Shown here piece after piece: positions 32,440 through 41,945 of a stretch of 64,000 nt of DNA. The first letter of the stretch is position 1. The number at the start of each line of letters is the position of its first letter. The stretch is from assembly GCF_008711175.1 (NCBI RefSeq), contig NZ_VWNF01000021.1:248001-312000 (forward strand). The letters run 5' to 3'. Origin of the DNA: Nesterenkonia ebinurensis. GTDB taxonomy: Bacteria; Actinomycetota; Actinomycetes; Actinomycetales; Micrococcaceae. The notes beneath the pieces were generated by a model. That model was not told the DNA's origin and ran no database searches. It saw only the letters and a program-made list of their open reading frames with translations. The position numbers were made by a program, and so were the translations under genes.

Positions 32440-34074
32440 GTGTCGGATGGGATGATGGTGGGCATGGAGATCTCAGTGAGCAGCACAGCAGAACTTGGGG
32501 GTCTCTGCCGGGCACTGCTGCCGAGCGATCTGCCTGCCCTCTCTGCGGGCGAGAACATACTGCTAGAGTCCGCCGATGCGCCTGCCACCGGAGTGGTGGA
32601 GCAGGTACGCGGGTTGGTCCTTGCCGGCGCGGATCCACTGGGAGATATCTTCTGCCGGCTGCACTCCGCTGAGCTCCGCCGGGGCCAGGGGCAGACCTAC
32701 ACCCCACAGCCCATTGTCGACGCCATGGTGGACTGGGCGGCCCACCAGGGTATGCCAGCACGGGTTGTGGACCCTGGTGCTGGTTCGGGCCGCTATACCA
32801 TTGCTGCCGGGTTGCGGTTCCCCGCGACAGAGCTGATAGCCGTGGAGTTGGACCCGCTCAGCGCACTCATCCTGCGCACCAACCTCCACCTGCACGGTCT
32901 TTCCTCCCGCACCCAAGTGGTGGTGGGCGACTACCGGGAGCTGGAACTTCCCGAGACTGCTGGGCGTACGTTGTTCATCGGCAACCCACCCTATGTGCGC
33001 CATCACGGGATCTCAGGGGAGTGGAAGGAGTGGCTGCGATCCACCGCGGCACACCACGGGCTGCGGGCCAGTGCCCTGGCTGGGCTACACGTTCACTTCT
33101 ACCTGGCGACTGCTCAGCTGGGCCGCCCTGGTGACTACGGGGCGTTCGTCACCAGCGCCGAATGGCTGGATGTGAACTACGGCAGCGTGGTGCGTGAGCT
33201 GCTCACCAATGGGCTGGGCGGGCAGACCATCCACCTATTAGACCCCGACGCCGCACCCTTCCCTGATACTGCCACCACAGCTGCTATCGTGGGCTTTGAG
33301 CTGGGATCATCGCCCCGCTCACTCACGATGAAGCACGTGAAGGATCTGCACTCACTGGGACGGCTCTCAGAAGGTACGCAGGTTGACCGGCAGCGGCTCC
33401 TCTCGCGTGATCGCTGGAGCACCCTCACCACAGATGCTGATCCGGGGCCCGAAGGATACGTAGAACTCGGTGAGCTTTGCCGCGTTCACCGGGGAGCGGT
33501 GACTGGTGCTAATAAGTTCTGGGTGGAACCTTCTGCGGAGTTCGGACTGCCCGAGCATGTGCTGATGCCTTCGGTGACACGAGCTCGCGAACTCTTCAGC
33601 GCTGGTCGTGACCTCTCTACGGAGGCGATGCTGAAACGAGTAGCGGAGCTCCCGGCAGATCTTGACGCTTTGGATATGCGGGACCGCCGGCTCATTGCCC
33701 GCTTCTTGCGGGAAGGGCAGCGCCTAGGTGTGCATCAGGGGTATATCGCCTCAATGCGTAAGCCGTGGTGGAGAGTCCAGCTGCGCAGCCCTGCTCCCAT
33801 CCTAGCCACCTATATGGCGCGGCGTCCTCCGACTTTCGTCCGGAACACAGCCGAAGCACGTCATATCAATATTGCCCACGGCCTCTACCCCAGGGAACCA
33901 CTGAGTGACGATGCGCTTGGGCACCTGGCGGCATTTCTGCGCAGCTCAACCTCCCTCACCGCGGGTCGGACCTACGCCGGGGGGCTGACCAAGTTCGAGC
34001 CCCGGGAGATGGAGCGCATTCTCGTTCCGACTCCGGAGCATCTGGCAGCTGCGGTGGAAGTGCTGGCCGGATGA
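32440..34074 (+). CDS. N6-adenine DNA methyltransferase of a type II R-M system
   Basis: A 544-residue methyltransferase. SAM motif I is DPGAGSGRY (111-119), catalytic motif IV is GNPPYVRHH (181-189), and the order fits the gamma class. YTPQPIVDAMVDWA (87-100) is the usual entry segment of Eco57I-like N6-adenine enzymes. The C-terminal part, from about residue 330 (GYVELGELCRVHRGAVTGANKFWV), is the target-recognition region. Several in-frame ATG codons lie between 32440 and 32464; the true start is uncertain. Its stop overlaps the nuclease ATG (ATGA). It would protect host DNA at the site cut by the next gene's product. Confidence 0.92.
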   Translation: MSDGMMVGMEISVSSTAELGGLCRALLPSDLPALSAGENILLESADAPATGVVEQVRGLVLAGADPLGDIFCRLHSAELRRGQGQTYTPQPIVDAMVDWAAHQGMPARVVDPGAGSGRYTIAAGLRFPATELIAVELDPLSALILRTNLHLHGLSSRTQVVVGDYRELELPETAGRTLFIGNPPYVRHHGISGEWKEWLRSTAAHHGLRASALAGLHVHFYLATAQLGRPGDYGAFVTSAEWLDVNYGSVVRELLTNGLGGQTIHLLDPDAAPFPDTATTAAIVGFELGSSPRSLTMKHVKDLHSLGRLSEGTQVDRQRLLSRDRWSTLTTDADPGPEGYVELGELCRVHRGAVTGANKFWVEPSAEFGLPEHVLMPSVTRARELFSAGRDLSTEAMLKRVAELPADLDALDMRDRRLIARFLREGQRLGVHQGYIASMRKPWWRVQLRSPAPILATYMARRPPTFVRNTAEARHINIAHGLYPREPLSDDALGHLAAFLRSSTSLTAGRTYAGGLTKFEPREMERILVPTPEHLAAAVEVLAG

Positions 34075-34988
34075 GTACACTCAAACGCCCGGTTGCCACG
34101 CGAGCGGAGCTGCATCAGGAGTCAAACGCCTCTGTGGATGCCTTTAGGGGCATTCGCAGCCGTGAGAACGCACAGCTTTATCAAGAAGCTTTCACTGACT
34201 GTGCTGAATCTGTACGGACATTGCTCAGCAGAAGTCAGGATCTGCTCATGCTGGAAAGTGTGATGTCAGAAACGCTGCGGGACAGAGGTCTGCTGACAGC
34301 TCTGCGCTATCTGACCGCGCCTCCCATCAGTCAGGACGATCTTGAGCTCCTGGCAAAGCTCAAGCTGACCGCACAGTGGTTCACAACAGATACCAGGGCG
34401 GTTGACCGGGCATTGCGGGTAATCCGTTTGGGAATCGATCCGTACCGCTTTCCCTGGCTCCGGCGGGGAGATGTGCCTACTGAGGAAGAGCGTGAGAGTG
34501 CTGTCCTTTCCACAGCAGCCCTGATGGCAAGTCAACGCATCCAGACTGACCGGCGCAACTATGCCAAGGATGAGCAGGAAGAAGCCGTGGCCGCAATGCT
34601 CCGAAGCCTGGGCTATACGGAGATCCCGCGACGACCAATGACCAACACCTTGCACTTCCCTGGGCCCGGGGAATTCTGTAGTGAGACTGATTTCGGAGGC
34701 GGACGGGCCGATCTGGTGATTCGGCTCCGCGACGGCAGCATCATGCCGGTGGAGTGCAAGGTGAGCAACTCCTATACCAACAGCGTCAAGCGCCTCAACC
34801 GCGAAGCAGCGGCCAAAGCAGAGGCGTGGATCCGGCGCTTCGGAACTTCTACCATTCCTAGTGCCGTGCTCTCTGGAGCTTTCAAGGTGGACAACCTACT
34901 TGCTGCCCAGGAGCAGGGGCTCACCCTCTTTTGGGCCCACAACCTACATGCTCTCGCTACATTCATCGAATCCGCCGACCCTGCATAA
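34071..34988 (+). CDS. XamI-like type II restriction endonuclease
   Basis: A 305-residue protein resembling the XamI family (sites of the GTCGAC type in XamI). The PD-(D/E)xK core is visible as FGGGRADLVIRLRDG followed by MPVECKVSN: Asp214, Glu228 and Lys230. The N-terminal half is helical and charged and has no outside motif. It is coupled to the methyltransferase by a 4-base overlap with the methyltransferase first, the normal order for safe establishment. Recognition site and activity cannot be read from the sequence. The pair interrupts metabolic genes and is followed by AT-rich DNA. Confidence 0.85.
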   Translation: MSTLKRPVATRAELHQESNASVDAFRGIRSRENAQLYQEAFTDCAESVRTLLSRSQDLLMLESVMSETLRDRGLLTALRYLTAPPISQDDLELLAKLKLTAQWFTTDTRAVDRALRVIRLGIDPYRFPWLRRGDVPTEEERESAVLSTAALMASQRIQTDRRNYAKDEQEEAVAAMLRSLGYTEIPRRPMTNTLHFPGPGEFCSETDFGGGRADLVIRLRDGSIMPVECKVSNSYTNSVKRLNREAAAKAEAWIRRFGTSTIPSAVLSGAFKVDNLLAAQEQGLTLFWAHNLHALATFIESADPA

Positions 34989-35484
34989 AAGATTCCGCAA
35001 ATAGGCCATACCTCGTTCGCTTGCTTCCCACAACCCACGAGGCTACGGATCCCCGGCTCGCTCTCTTGGGCTGCACGCTGATACGCATTGGTTCTGCGCC
35101 TGGCTCGGTCACATATGCCTGCGGCATGTGCCTCCCCCGCCGCCAGATTTGCCAGCACGCACCCTCGCACATGCTCACAACGTCCGTGCCTATCGGCGAA
35201 ACCCTTATATCCGATCAGTTCGATCTGAGGCCGACCACTGGATCAGGAGCATCTCCTACCCTACCGATAGTGTGGAAACCACAAAGAACATAACGAGACA
35301 TGACAGCCAAATAAACATAGGACAGAAAGAAAAATCGAAGAAACATCCTCATAAATCCCAGAATATAAACTGTATCACAATATAATGATGTCATGACCAC
35401 GAACCCAGGAGCTTGCCCTTCCTCACCCTGGTCCATACTGATAGGGCTTCCGTAGCTGACGCTTGGGCTACTCCGTACCGACCG
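34989..35484. other. non-coding stretch after the R-M system
   Basis: About 496 bases. The part from about 35275 to 35395 is clearly AT-rich compared with the neighbours and holds no gene-like frame. No tRNA-like fold, integrase or clear direct repeat that would mark an attachment site is visible. It is likely leftover DNA from acquisition of the R-M system. Confidence 0.5.
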
Positions 35485-37413
35485 TCAGGGGCCGGTGTAG
35501 TTGCCAGATTCGTCGTACTGGTCGGCGAAGATCTCAGGTGGGCGGTCCCCGGGCTCTAACTCGATGGGCCCGTTGCACCCCCAGTAGCTGCGGTCACGGC
35601 ATTCCCCGGAGACATGCCGGTGGTCCAATCGCCAGATATCGGCTTCACCGGGGCTTGCGGGAACCGTGGCCGTGCCACTAATGGGGGTCCAGGCACCGTC
35701 AGACAGTCGGTATTCCCCAATGAAGGTTGTTGTGACCTCCACTGGGTAGATTCCCGTCTCGGTGTAGATATGTGAGGTTGGGGTTTCGACATCGACCAGG
35801 GAACCGTCGGCCTGGAGAGCGCCACTCTCTGTGGCTGAAACACCGGGGTGATGGGTAGTGCGGACGGTGCCATCCCCGTAGTCGAAGCGGTACTGCGAGG
35901 GAACCACTCGTATCTCTACGGGAATGCCCAGCAAGGTCACAGTGAACTCCTGGGAATCAGTGGTGGCGAACACGTTGGTGTGACGGTTGATGTAACCGAA
36001 TCCTTGGAGCTGCTCCTCGAAGCTGACACTGCCGCCGTCAATCGGCAGGGAGGAGAAGGCCCGTTCCACCTCACCAGGAATCTGGGCGAGGATCTCTTCC
36101 AACGTGGGACCAGTATCCACCGAAGCTTCGAGCGCCTCTTCGCTGACCTGCGGAGGAACATCTTCGGCGCAGAACGTGGACGGCGCAGCACTTCCGATCG
36201 TAGAGATCGCAGAGGTTCCGGTTTCAGTGATGGAGCAGTTGAGGCTCTGGAAGACATTGGCCCCAATCGCGTTGAGCATCTCCATGCACGCCTGGTCGAT
36301 CCCCGCTCCTTCCACACAGTAGAATGAACTGCCTGACCCAGTCTGATTACCCGTTCCAGAGCCATCGCCCGTAGACCCACCATCCGAGTTTCCACCGACA
36401 GAGCCATCCCCCGGCACCTGAATCCACTCGGAACTCTCACTTCCCGGCTGGCGTATCTCTAACTGCACTTCGGCACTGTCTTCCCAGAAGTTAGCGTCAG
36501 CTTCATAAATAGGGTCGTCCTCCTCGGCCCCGCCAAAAAGCAGCAGTGAACGCAATCCCTCCGCACGGAAGGTGGGTTCGAACAGAAGTGGCATGTCGTT
36601 AAAACCTTCAAAATTCGCCAACGGGTCAGGTCCTCCACCGCTTCCCTCTGCAGTGTCATCATCCCATTCCTCCACATCCGAGGTGTCATATTCTCCAATG
36701 TAGTTGGACTCCACCCACTTCCAGTGCCCTCCCTCATAAATAGCGGCAAAACCGAAAGCACGCTCTATGTCCTCTTCAGTCTCTGAGTAAAACTCTCCAT
36801 CCCAATACGTCTCAAACTCAGACTCAATGAGGGATAGCAAACCCGTTGCTTTATTGTCAGACTCCAACCTCACGTAGCAATCGCCCACAACATCAGGCTT
36901 TCCCATATGCCATCCACCATTTGCGAACATCTCGGTTACTCTCTCTACCTGTTGTTCACAAATCACGCATCCATCAGCGGAGAATTGTTCCAGTGGTTCT
37001 GTATCGCCGGTGATGCGAGCGTAATGGCGGACGTCGAACCAGTGCTGGATAAGCGCCTCCGCGCCCTCCTCGGTGGGTTCGTAAACCTCATCCGGGGGTT
37101 CGGGGACGGGCCAATTCCGGGCCGGGCCCTCAGAGGAGGCAGGAACCGGCTCGGATTCGCCGTCCTCCCCGTCCTCGTTGTCGTCGGCGTCCGGGTCCAT
37201 CTCCCCGGGATCAAGGTCGGGGACGGCGTCGTCATCTCCCTCAGCTGCCGGGACAGACTCCAGCACAGTAGGTTCAGGCGTATCGGCCTCAGCCCCGCCA
37301 GCACAACCAGTCAGCACCAGAACCAACGCAGCCGCAGAACCCAGAACAACAGTCTCGACGCGCGCCGGGAGTCTTGTCTCAGTCACCATCAGATATCCGT
37401 TCCCGTAGCTCAC
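35485..37413 (-). CDS. secreted lipoprotein: DUF6318 domain plus PKD-like C-terminus
   Basis: A 642-residue protein. The signal ends LVLTGCAGG (Cys37 would be lipidated), followed by an Asp/Glu/Pro-rich linker. About residues 100-240 match the actinobacterial DUF6318 domain (EPPDEVYEPTEEGAEALIQHWFDVRHYARITGDTEPLEQFSADGCVICEQQV). Residues 340-365 are a Gly/Ser/Asp linker. The second half has paired cysteines and a PKD-like stretch (YRFDYGDGTVRTTHHPG, then SHIYTETGIYPVEVTTTF). The end, with GECRDRSYWGCNGPIELEPGD, looks surface-exposed. The ATG at 37389 is also a possible start. It has no co-directional neighbour in an operon; its role is unknown, probably at the cell envelope. Confidence 0.8.
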   Translation of the reverse strand: MSYGNGYLMVTETRLPARVETVVLGSAAALVLVLTGCAGGAEADTPEPTVLESVPAAEGDDDAVPDLDPGEMDPDADDNEDGEDGESEPVPASSEGPARNWPVPEPPDEVYEPTEEGAEALIQHWFDVRHYARITGDTEPLEQFSADGCVICEQQVERVTEMFANGGWHMGKPDVVGDCYVRLESDNKATGLLSLIESEFETYWDGEFYSETEEDIERAFGFAAIYEGGHWKWVESNYIGEYDTSDVEEWDDDTAEGSGGGPDPLANFEGFNDMPLLFEPTFRAEGLRSLLLFGGAEEDDPIYEADANFWEDSAEVQLEIRQPGSESSEWIQVPGDGSVGGNSDGGSTGDGSGTGNQTGSGSSFYCVEGAGIDQACMEMLNAIGANVFQSLNCSITETGTSAISTIGSAAPSTFCAEDVPPQVSEEALEASVDTGPTLEEILAQIPGEVERAFSSLPIDGGSVSFEEQLQGFGYINRHTNVFATTDSQEFTVTLLGIPVEIRVVPSQYRFDYGDGTVRTTHHPGVSATESGALQADGSLVDVETPTSHIYTETGIYPVEVTTTFIGEYRLSDGAWTPISGTATVPASPGEADIWRLDHRHVSGECRDRSYWGCNGPIELEPGDRPPEIFADQYDESGNYTGP

Positions 37414-37758
37414 ACAGAGCCGGGTCCCTCATCCTCGGCTCCGCTGAATCAACACGAAACCGCAACACTCATCACCAAAAATGAGAGCTGCGCCACATAC
37501 CATAAGCACATTCCGGGCCACAGCACCAGAACCCCAGATCAGCCGGGCATATACCTGAAGGTAGTGGGTGCACTCCAGAGACACAGCGGCGCGTAGTAGC
37601 TCGATCAAGACAAGCAGGCGACCGCTAATGCCAGGCTGACGTGAGGGAAATAGGCAAAGCGTGGGAATGAAAGCGGTGCCAGAAGGCTCGGGCCAGGGGT
37701 AGAAACAGTGCGGAACGGGGGCAAAGGGATGCGAGGTAGTGCTGCGGGAACTGGCTCG
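37414..37758. other. intergenic region between the lipoprotein and racemase genes
   Basis: 345 bases holding the probable promoter of the lipoprotein gene and the 3' end of the racemase operon. I see no strong hairpin, RNA gene or palindromic operator. Confidence 0.45.
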
Positions 37759-38904
37759 TCAGGAGGTGAGGTCGTAGCTGACGCTGTGCGTGGTGTGCCC
37801 ATCCAGGCGGGAGGCCACCACGCTGTACCCCAGCCCCAGGGCAGTGGGCACAGTGATCAGCCCGGCGTCCATCACCACCTCCGGCTCGATGATGTCCTGC
37901 GCCCAGTAGCGGGCAGAAGGTGCGGTGTCCCCGGGCAAGGTGAAGCCGGCCAGCGAGGCGATCGCCACGTTGTGCGCACGGCCGACGCCGGTCTCCAGCA
38001 TCCCCCCGCACCAGGCATCCAGCCCATGCTCGCGGCACAGCGCCTCAATCTTCTGCGACTCAGCCAGCCCGCCGACCCGGCCGATCTTAATGTTGATGAT
38101 CCGGCCCGAACCCAACTCGATCGCCTTGCGGGCATCCTCAGCGGAGTGGATGGACTCGTCCAGGCAGACCGGGGTGCGGATAGCAGCCTGCAGGTGGCGG
38201 TGATCCACGATGTCATCATGGGCCAGAGGCTGCTCAATCATCATCAGGTCCAGCCCATCCAAAGCCCGGAACAGCTCAAGATCCGCCAGCGTGTAGGCCG
38301 AGTTCGCATCAGCCATGATGGGGGTGTCCGGGAACTCAGCGCGGACCGCGCGCAGCATCTCCAGGTCCCGGCCCGGGGCGATCTTGATCTTGATCCGCCG
38401 GTAGCCAGCATCCACCGCGGCACCTACAGTCTCGATCAGCTCGGCGTCGGTCGACTTGATCCCGATGCTCAGACCCACTTGGATCTGCTTCCGGGTACCG
38501 CCCAGGGCTTCAGCCAGACTGATTCCCTGCTGCTTTGCCCAGAGGTCCCAGACCGCGCCCTCCACTGCGGACTTGGCCATGTTGTTGCGCTTCAGCGACG
38601 CGAAGGCCTCACTGATCTGGCGGGGGTGGTCAATGACGACGACGCCGTCCGGGGTCCCCTGCTGCCGGGACCAGTTCTGAAGTCTCGGCACCAGATACTC
38701 CTCAATAGCCACCGCGCAGGTGGAGGTGGCCTCCTCGGAGTAGAAGGGAGCAGCCATTGCCACGCATTCGCCATAGCCGGAGTGCGCCCCGGAACGGGCC
38801 TCCACGATCAGCAGATCCCTGTGGGTCTGGGTGCCGAAGCTGGTGGTGAAGGCGGACATCATCTCCATGGTCAAACGCCGCACGGTGATCGACTCGATAC
38901 GCAT
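37759..38904 (-). CDS. N-succinylamino acid racemase / o-succinylbenzoate synthase family (enolase superfamily)
   Basis: A 381-residue enolase-superfamily protein of the MenC/NSAR group. The acid/base Lys pair is in KIKIAPG and INIKIGRVGG; metal ligands are in MADANS, MIEQPL and LDESIH. CGGMLETGVGRAHN is the typical later motif. Family members make o-succinylbenzoate for menaquinone or racemise N-succinyl amino acids, and some do both. The next two genes (GNAT transferase and M20 peptidase) match the known succinyl-dependent pathway converting D- to L-amino acids, so racemase is the better call. No men genes are nearby. Confidence 0.88.
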   Translation of the reverse strand: MRIESITVRRLTMEMMSAFTTSFGTQTHRDLLIVEARSGAHSGYGECVAMAAPFYSEEATSTCAVAIEEYLVPRLQNWSRQQGTPDGVVVIDHPRQISEAFASLKRNNMAKSAVEGAVWDLWAKQQGISLAEALGGTRKQIQVGLSIGIKSTDAELIETVGAAVDAGYRRIKIKIAPGRDLEMLRAVRAEFPDTPIMADANSAYTLADLELFRALDGLDLMMIEQPLAHDDIVDHRHLQAAIRTPVCLDESIHSAEDARKAIELGSGRIINIKIGRVGGLAESQKIEALCREHGLDAWCGGMLETGVGRAHNVAIASLAGFTLPGDTAPSARYWAQDIIEPEVVMDAGLITVPTALGLGYSVVASRLDGHTTHSVSYDLTS

Positions 38905-38914
38905 AGGGTTCAGC

Positions 38915-39745
38915 CTATCTCCGCCGGTGCGCTGCCGGGGCGCACAGCAGATAGCTGCCTTCGCGGCGGATTCCGGCCACTGTCCATCCGGTCTTCAGCA
39001 GCGGGTGCATGGTCTCGCGCAGCGCGCTGCGCCACTGGGCAGCCAGCTGCGGGTGAACTTTGCGCAGCACCTCAATATCCCGGGGAATGCGCAAAGCGAC
39101 CAGCTCCGCCTCGGCTGCAGCGGTCACCGCGTCCTCTCCCCGTGCTGGGGCGAATGGGGCGGCCTCGTCGGTGATGTCCAGTAGGGTGTGCTGCGGGGCG
39201 GGCACAGCGTCGATCTCAGCACCCAGCCGTGGGGAGGCAAGATCCCAGCTGACCAGAGCCCGGTCACTGCCTTGGCCGGCATTGATGCCATCACGCATCT
39301 CACCATAGAAGTCCGGCAGATATTCGGTGAGCGCCGCACCGAGCTTATGCAGGTTGAACCGGGCGTTGCGGGCGATCAGCGGGTCGAAGGTCCACTCCAT
39401 GAGCCTCACTCCGCGCTGCAGACACCAGCTGCGCTGGTGCTGCTTCATCGCAGCCCCAATCCCACGCCCGGCAAACCCGGGAAGCACCCCGGCAATATGG
39501 GAGTGCATCAGCTGCGAACGCCCCGTCTGCGGATCAGGTGCGCCGAAGAATCCCACCGTGGCACCCACCATCTGCTCCCCGGCGAAGGCGCCCGAGACAT
39601 AGTTGCCGGCATGCTCCAGGGCTACCAGCAGTCCGGCCTCCACCGGCGCATCGCCCTGACCCTCGGGCAGCCAGATGGACTCCAGCAGAGCCGCTGCAGT
39701 CTGCATCTGCTCAGCGGTGTGCAGGTCGCGGATCTGGTAGGTCAT
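38915..39745 (-). CDS. GNAT-family transferase (probable amino acid N-succinyltransferase)
   Basis: A 276-residue protein. GAFAGEQMVGATVGFFG and SHIAGVLPGFAGRGIGAAMKQHQRSWCLQRGVRLMEWTFDPLIARNARFNLHKLGA form the GNAT acyl-CoA site (Arg/Gly-x-Gly loop and the N-terminal helix after it). The C-terminal extension is longer than in simple GNAT enzymes, as in the NSAR-associated group, which uses succinyl-CoA to acylate D-amino acids. It overlaps the M20 gene (ATGA) and lies 10 bases before the racemase. The substrate call rests on this gene order. Confidence 0.83.
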   Translation of the reverse strand: MTYQIRDLHTAEQMQTAAALLESIWLPEGQGDAPVEAGLLVALEHAGNYVSGAFAGEQMVGATVGFFGAPDPQTGRSQLMHSHIAGVLPGFAGRGIGAAMKQHQRSWCLQRGVRLMEWTFDPLIARNARFNLHKLGAALTEYLPDFYGEMRDGINAGQGSDRALVSWDLASPRLGAEIDAVPAPQHTLLDITDEAAPFAPARGEDAVTAAAEAELVALRIPRDIEVLRKVHPQLAAQWRSALRETMHPLLKTGWTVAGIRREGSYLLCAPAAHRRR

Positions 39746-40896
39746 CCAGCCGCAGGGCGATCCAGGTGGGCGGCGATCAGACCGGCCAGCAGGGCGGTGC
39801 GCGGGGCAATGTAGTCCACCAGGGCGTGCTCATGCTCCGCGTGGGCTCCGGCCCCGCAGGCGCCCATTCCGTCCAGGGTGGGGATTCCGGCTGCGGCGGT
39901 GAAGTTCCCGTCGGAGGCCCCGCCCACTTCAGCGGCCGTGAGCTCATCGATACCGATGGCGGCGGCCACCTTCTCGGCGCGCTCGAACAGGGTCTGGGCG
40001 GCGGAGCGTTCCATGGGCGGGCGGTTGACCCCGCCAGTGACCTCTATCCGGGCCCCAGTCATCGGGGAGGTGAGTGCCCGGATCTGCTCATCCACGCGCT
40101 CCTGCTCTGCGATGGTGGTGGCGCGGGCATCGACTACCACTTCGGCGTAGTCAGGCACGGTGTTCGTCGTCGTGCCCCCCTTCAGCACGGTAGGGGTGAC
40201 GGTGGTACCTAGGGAGGGTTCACCCAGGGCGGCGATCTCGGGCATCAGCAGACCCAGTGCGATCCCGGCGTTGATGCCTTTCTCCGGGTCCAGTCCGGCA
40301 TGGGAGGCCACCCCGTGCACGGCCACGGTGTAGTTGGAGGTGCCTTTGCGGGCCACCTTCAGCGAGGTGTCCAAAGCGCCCTCCATCACGAAGACGGCAC
40401 GGGCCTCGGCGGCCTCCTGAAGCAACAGCTCCTTGGAGGTGGTCGAACCCAGCTCCTCATCCCCGGTGACCAGGATGGACAGCCCATAAAGAGTATGACC
40501 CTGGTCCTTGAGGATCTTGGCTGCGTGGATGGACATGGCCAGTCCGGTGAGCATGTCGAAAGTACCGGGTCCGCGCAGGGCATGGCCGTCATTGCTGAAG
40601 GGTTTGCGGGCCACCGTGCCGACGGGCCAGACAGTGTCCTGGTGGGTGATCAGCACGACTTTGGGCTTGAGTTCACCCACCCGCAGCCGCAGGTGGGTCA
40701 CATCGTTGACTACCACCGGCTCGGGCTCCATGTCGAGCCGCTCGTACATGAGGTCAGCTACTACGGCTGCGCCTTCTGCCACGGCGTCCTTGTCCTCGGA
40801 GGGGGACTCGACCTCCACCAGGGTCTTGATATCGGCGATGATGTCGTCCAGCCGAGCCTCGGCGGACTTCAGCAGGTCAGGTGAGATTGCAGGCAT
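39742..40896 (-). CDS. M20-family metallopeptidase (probable N-succinylamino acid desuccinylase)
   Basis: A 384-residue two-domain zinc hydrolase. THQDTVWP provides the first His/Asp, GPGTFDM the bridging Asp region, and GDEELGS the catalytic Glu pair; VHGVASHAGLDPEKGINAG belongs to the dimerisation domain. HAEHEHAL gives the last metal His. ATG 40896 begins the normal N-terminus. It would release L-amino acid from its N-succinyl form after racemisation. It is first in the three-gene operon M20, GNAT, racemase. Confidence 0.87.
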   Translation of the reverse strand: MPAISPDLLKSAEARLDDIIADIKTLVEVESPSEDKDAVAEGAAVVADLMYERLDMEPEPVVVNDVTHLRLRVGELKPKVVLITHQDTVWPVGTVARKPFSNDGHALRGPGTFDMLTGLAMSIHAAKILKDQGHTLYGLSILVTGDEELGSTTSKELLLQEAAEARAVFVMEGALDTSLKVARKGTSNYTVAVHGVASHAGLDPEKGINAGIALGLLMPEIAALGEPSLGTTVTPTVLKGGTTTNTVPDYAEVVVDARATTIAEQERVDEQIRALTSPMTGARIEVTGGVNRPPMERSAAQTLFERAEKVAAAIGIDELTAAEVGGASDGNFTAAAGIPTLDGMGACGAGAHAEHEHALVDYIAPRTALLAGLIAAHLDRPAAG

Positions 40897-40933
40897 GGGT
40901 CTCAGCCTACCCGGCACTACCGCAGTGAGACGG

Positions 40934-41935
40934 TTAGGGGAGGACGACCGGCTTCAGGGAGTCTGGCTCACGACGGACCAGGGTCAGAGCAGCCTCGGTC
41001 TCCTCCAGGGTGAACCGGTGAGTGAGTACGGGGGCCACCTCCACCGCACCCTTGCCGATCAGCTCCAGGGCTGCCGGGTAGCAGTTGCGGTAGCGGAAGA
41101 CACCTTGGACGGTGAGCTCCTTGCCTTGCAGGGCGAAGACCTCCAGGGGGAGTTCGTCTGAGCCCATGCCGATCACCACGGCCCGGCCGGCCCGGTCCAG
41201 GGCGCGCATCCCGGCTTTGAAAGCAGGGGCGGCTCCGGAGCATTCCAGCAGCACGTCATAGCTGCCCTCGTGCAGCGGCGCATCGGCCCGCTGGGTGTGG
41301 AAGCCCAGTCCCTGTGCCACCCCGAGCCGGAACTCGGAAAGGTCGGTCAGCGTCACGGAGGAGGCCCCGTAGGCGCGAGCCACCTGGGCGGCGAAGAGTC
41401 CCACGGGTCCAGCCCCGGTCACCAGCACCCGGTCACCCACGGTGATCCCGGCCTTCCGGGCGGCCCACACCCCTACGGAGACCGGTTCGGCCATGGCGGC
41501 CTGCTCGGCGGTGAGTCCATTGGCGATATGGGCGAAGGCGGCATCGAGGGCCACATATGTGGCGATGGAGCCGTCCACCGGCGGAGTGGCGAAGAACTGC
41601 ATCTGAGGGCATAGGTTGTACCGCCCGGCCAGGCACTGGGTGCAGGTTTTGCAGGGCACACCGGGCTCTAGGGCCACCAGCTGGCCGACTCGGCCCGGAT
41701 CCACACCCTCGCCAACCGCGGTGATGGTGCCGGCAGACTCGTGGCCGATCACCATGGGTGCCTGAAGCACAAAGTCCCCGATCCGGCCGTGCTGGTAGTA
41801 GTGGACATCGGAGCCGCAGATTCCCACCGCGCCGATGGCTACCTGCACCTGACCGGGACCGGGCTGTGGTGTCTCCCGGGGCTCGATGATCACTTCTCCT
41901 GGGGCCTGCAGCACGGCAGCACGGTTAGCAGTCAT
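40934..41935 (-). CDS. zinc-dependent polyol dehydrogenase (sorbitol/L-iditol type)
   Basis: A 333-residue medium-chain dehydrogenase. The catalytic zinc site is GICGSDVHYYQHG and GHESAG. Structural zinc cysteines are in CKTCTQCLAGRYNLC, and the NAD site is GAGPVGLFAAQVARAYGASSVTLTDLSEFR. HYYQHGRIG is typical of sorbitol and xylitol dehydrogenases. It oxidises a polyol to a ketose. It precedes the M20 operon by 37 bases and follows the glycerate kinase by 10, so it may be transcribed with either; no pathway partner is evident. Confidence 0.87.
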   Translation of the reverse strand: MTANRAAVLQAPGEVIIEPRETPQPGPGQVQVAIGAVGICGSDVHYYQHGRIGDFVLQAPMVIGHESAGTITAVGEGVDPGRVGQLVALEPGVPCKTCTQCLAGRYNLCPQMQFFATPPVDGSIATYVALDAAFAHIANGLTAEQAAMAEPVSVGVWAARKAGITVGDRVLVTGAGPVGLFAAQVARAYGASSVTLTDLSEFRLGVAQGLGFHTQRADAPLHEGSYDVLLECSGAAPAFKAGMRALDRAGRAVVIGMGSDELPLEVFALQGKELTVQGVFRYRNCYPAALELIGKGAVEVAPVLTHRFTLEETEAALTLVRREPDSLKPVVLP

Positions 41936-41945
41936 GGAAATAATC

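Noticed and set aside
37759-38904. Calling the enolase-superfamily gene menC for menaquinone synthesis
   Set aside because: The neighbours are a GNAT transferase and an M20 peptidase, the racemisation partners, and no men genes are present.
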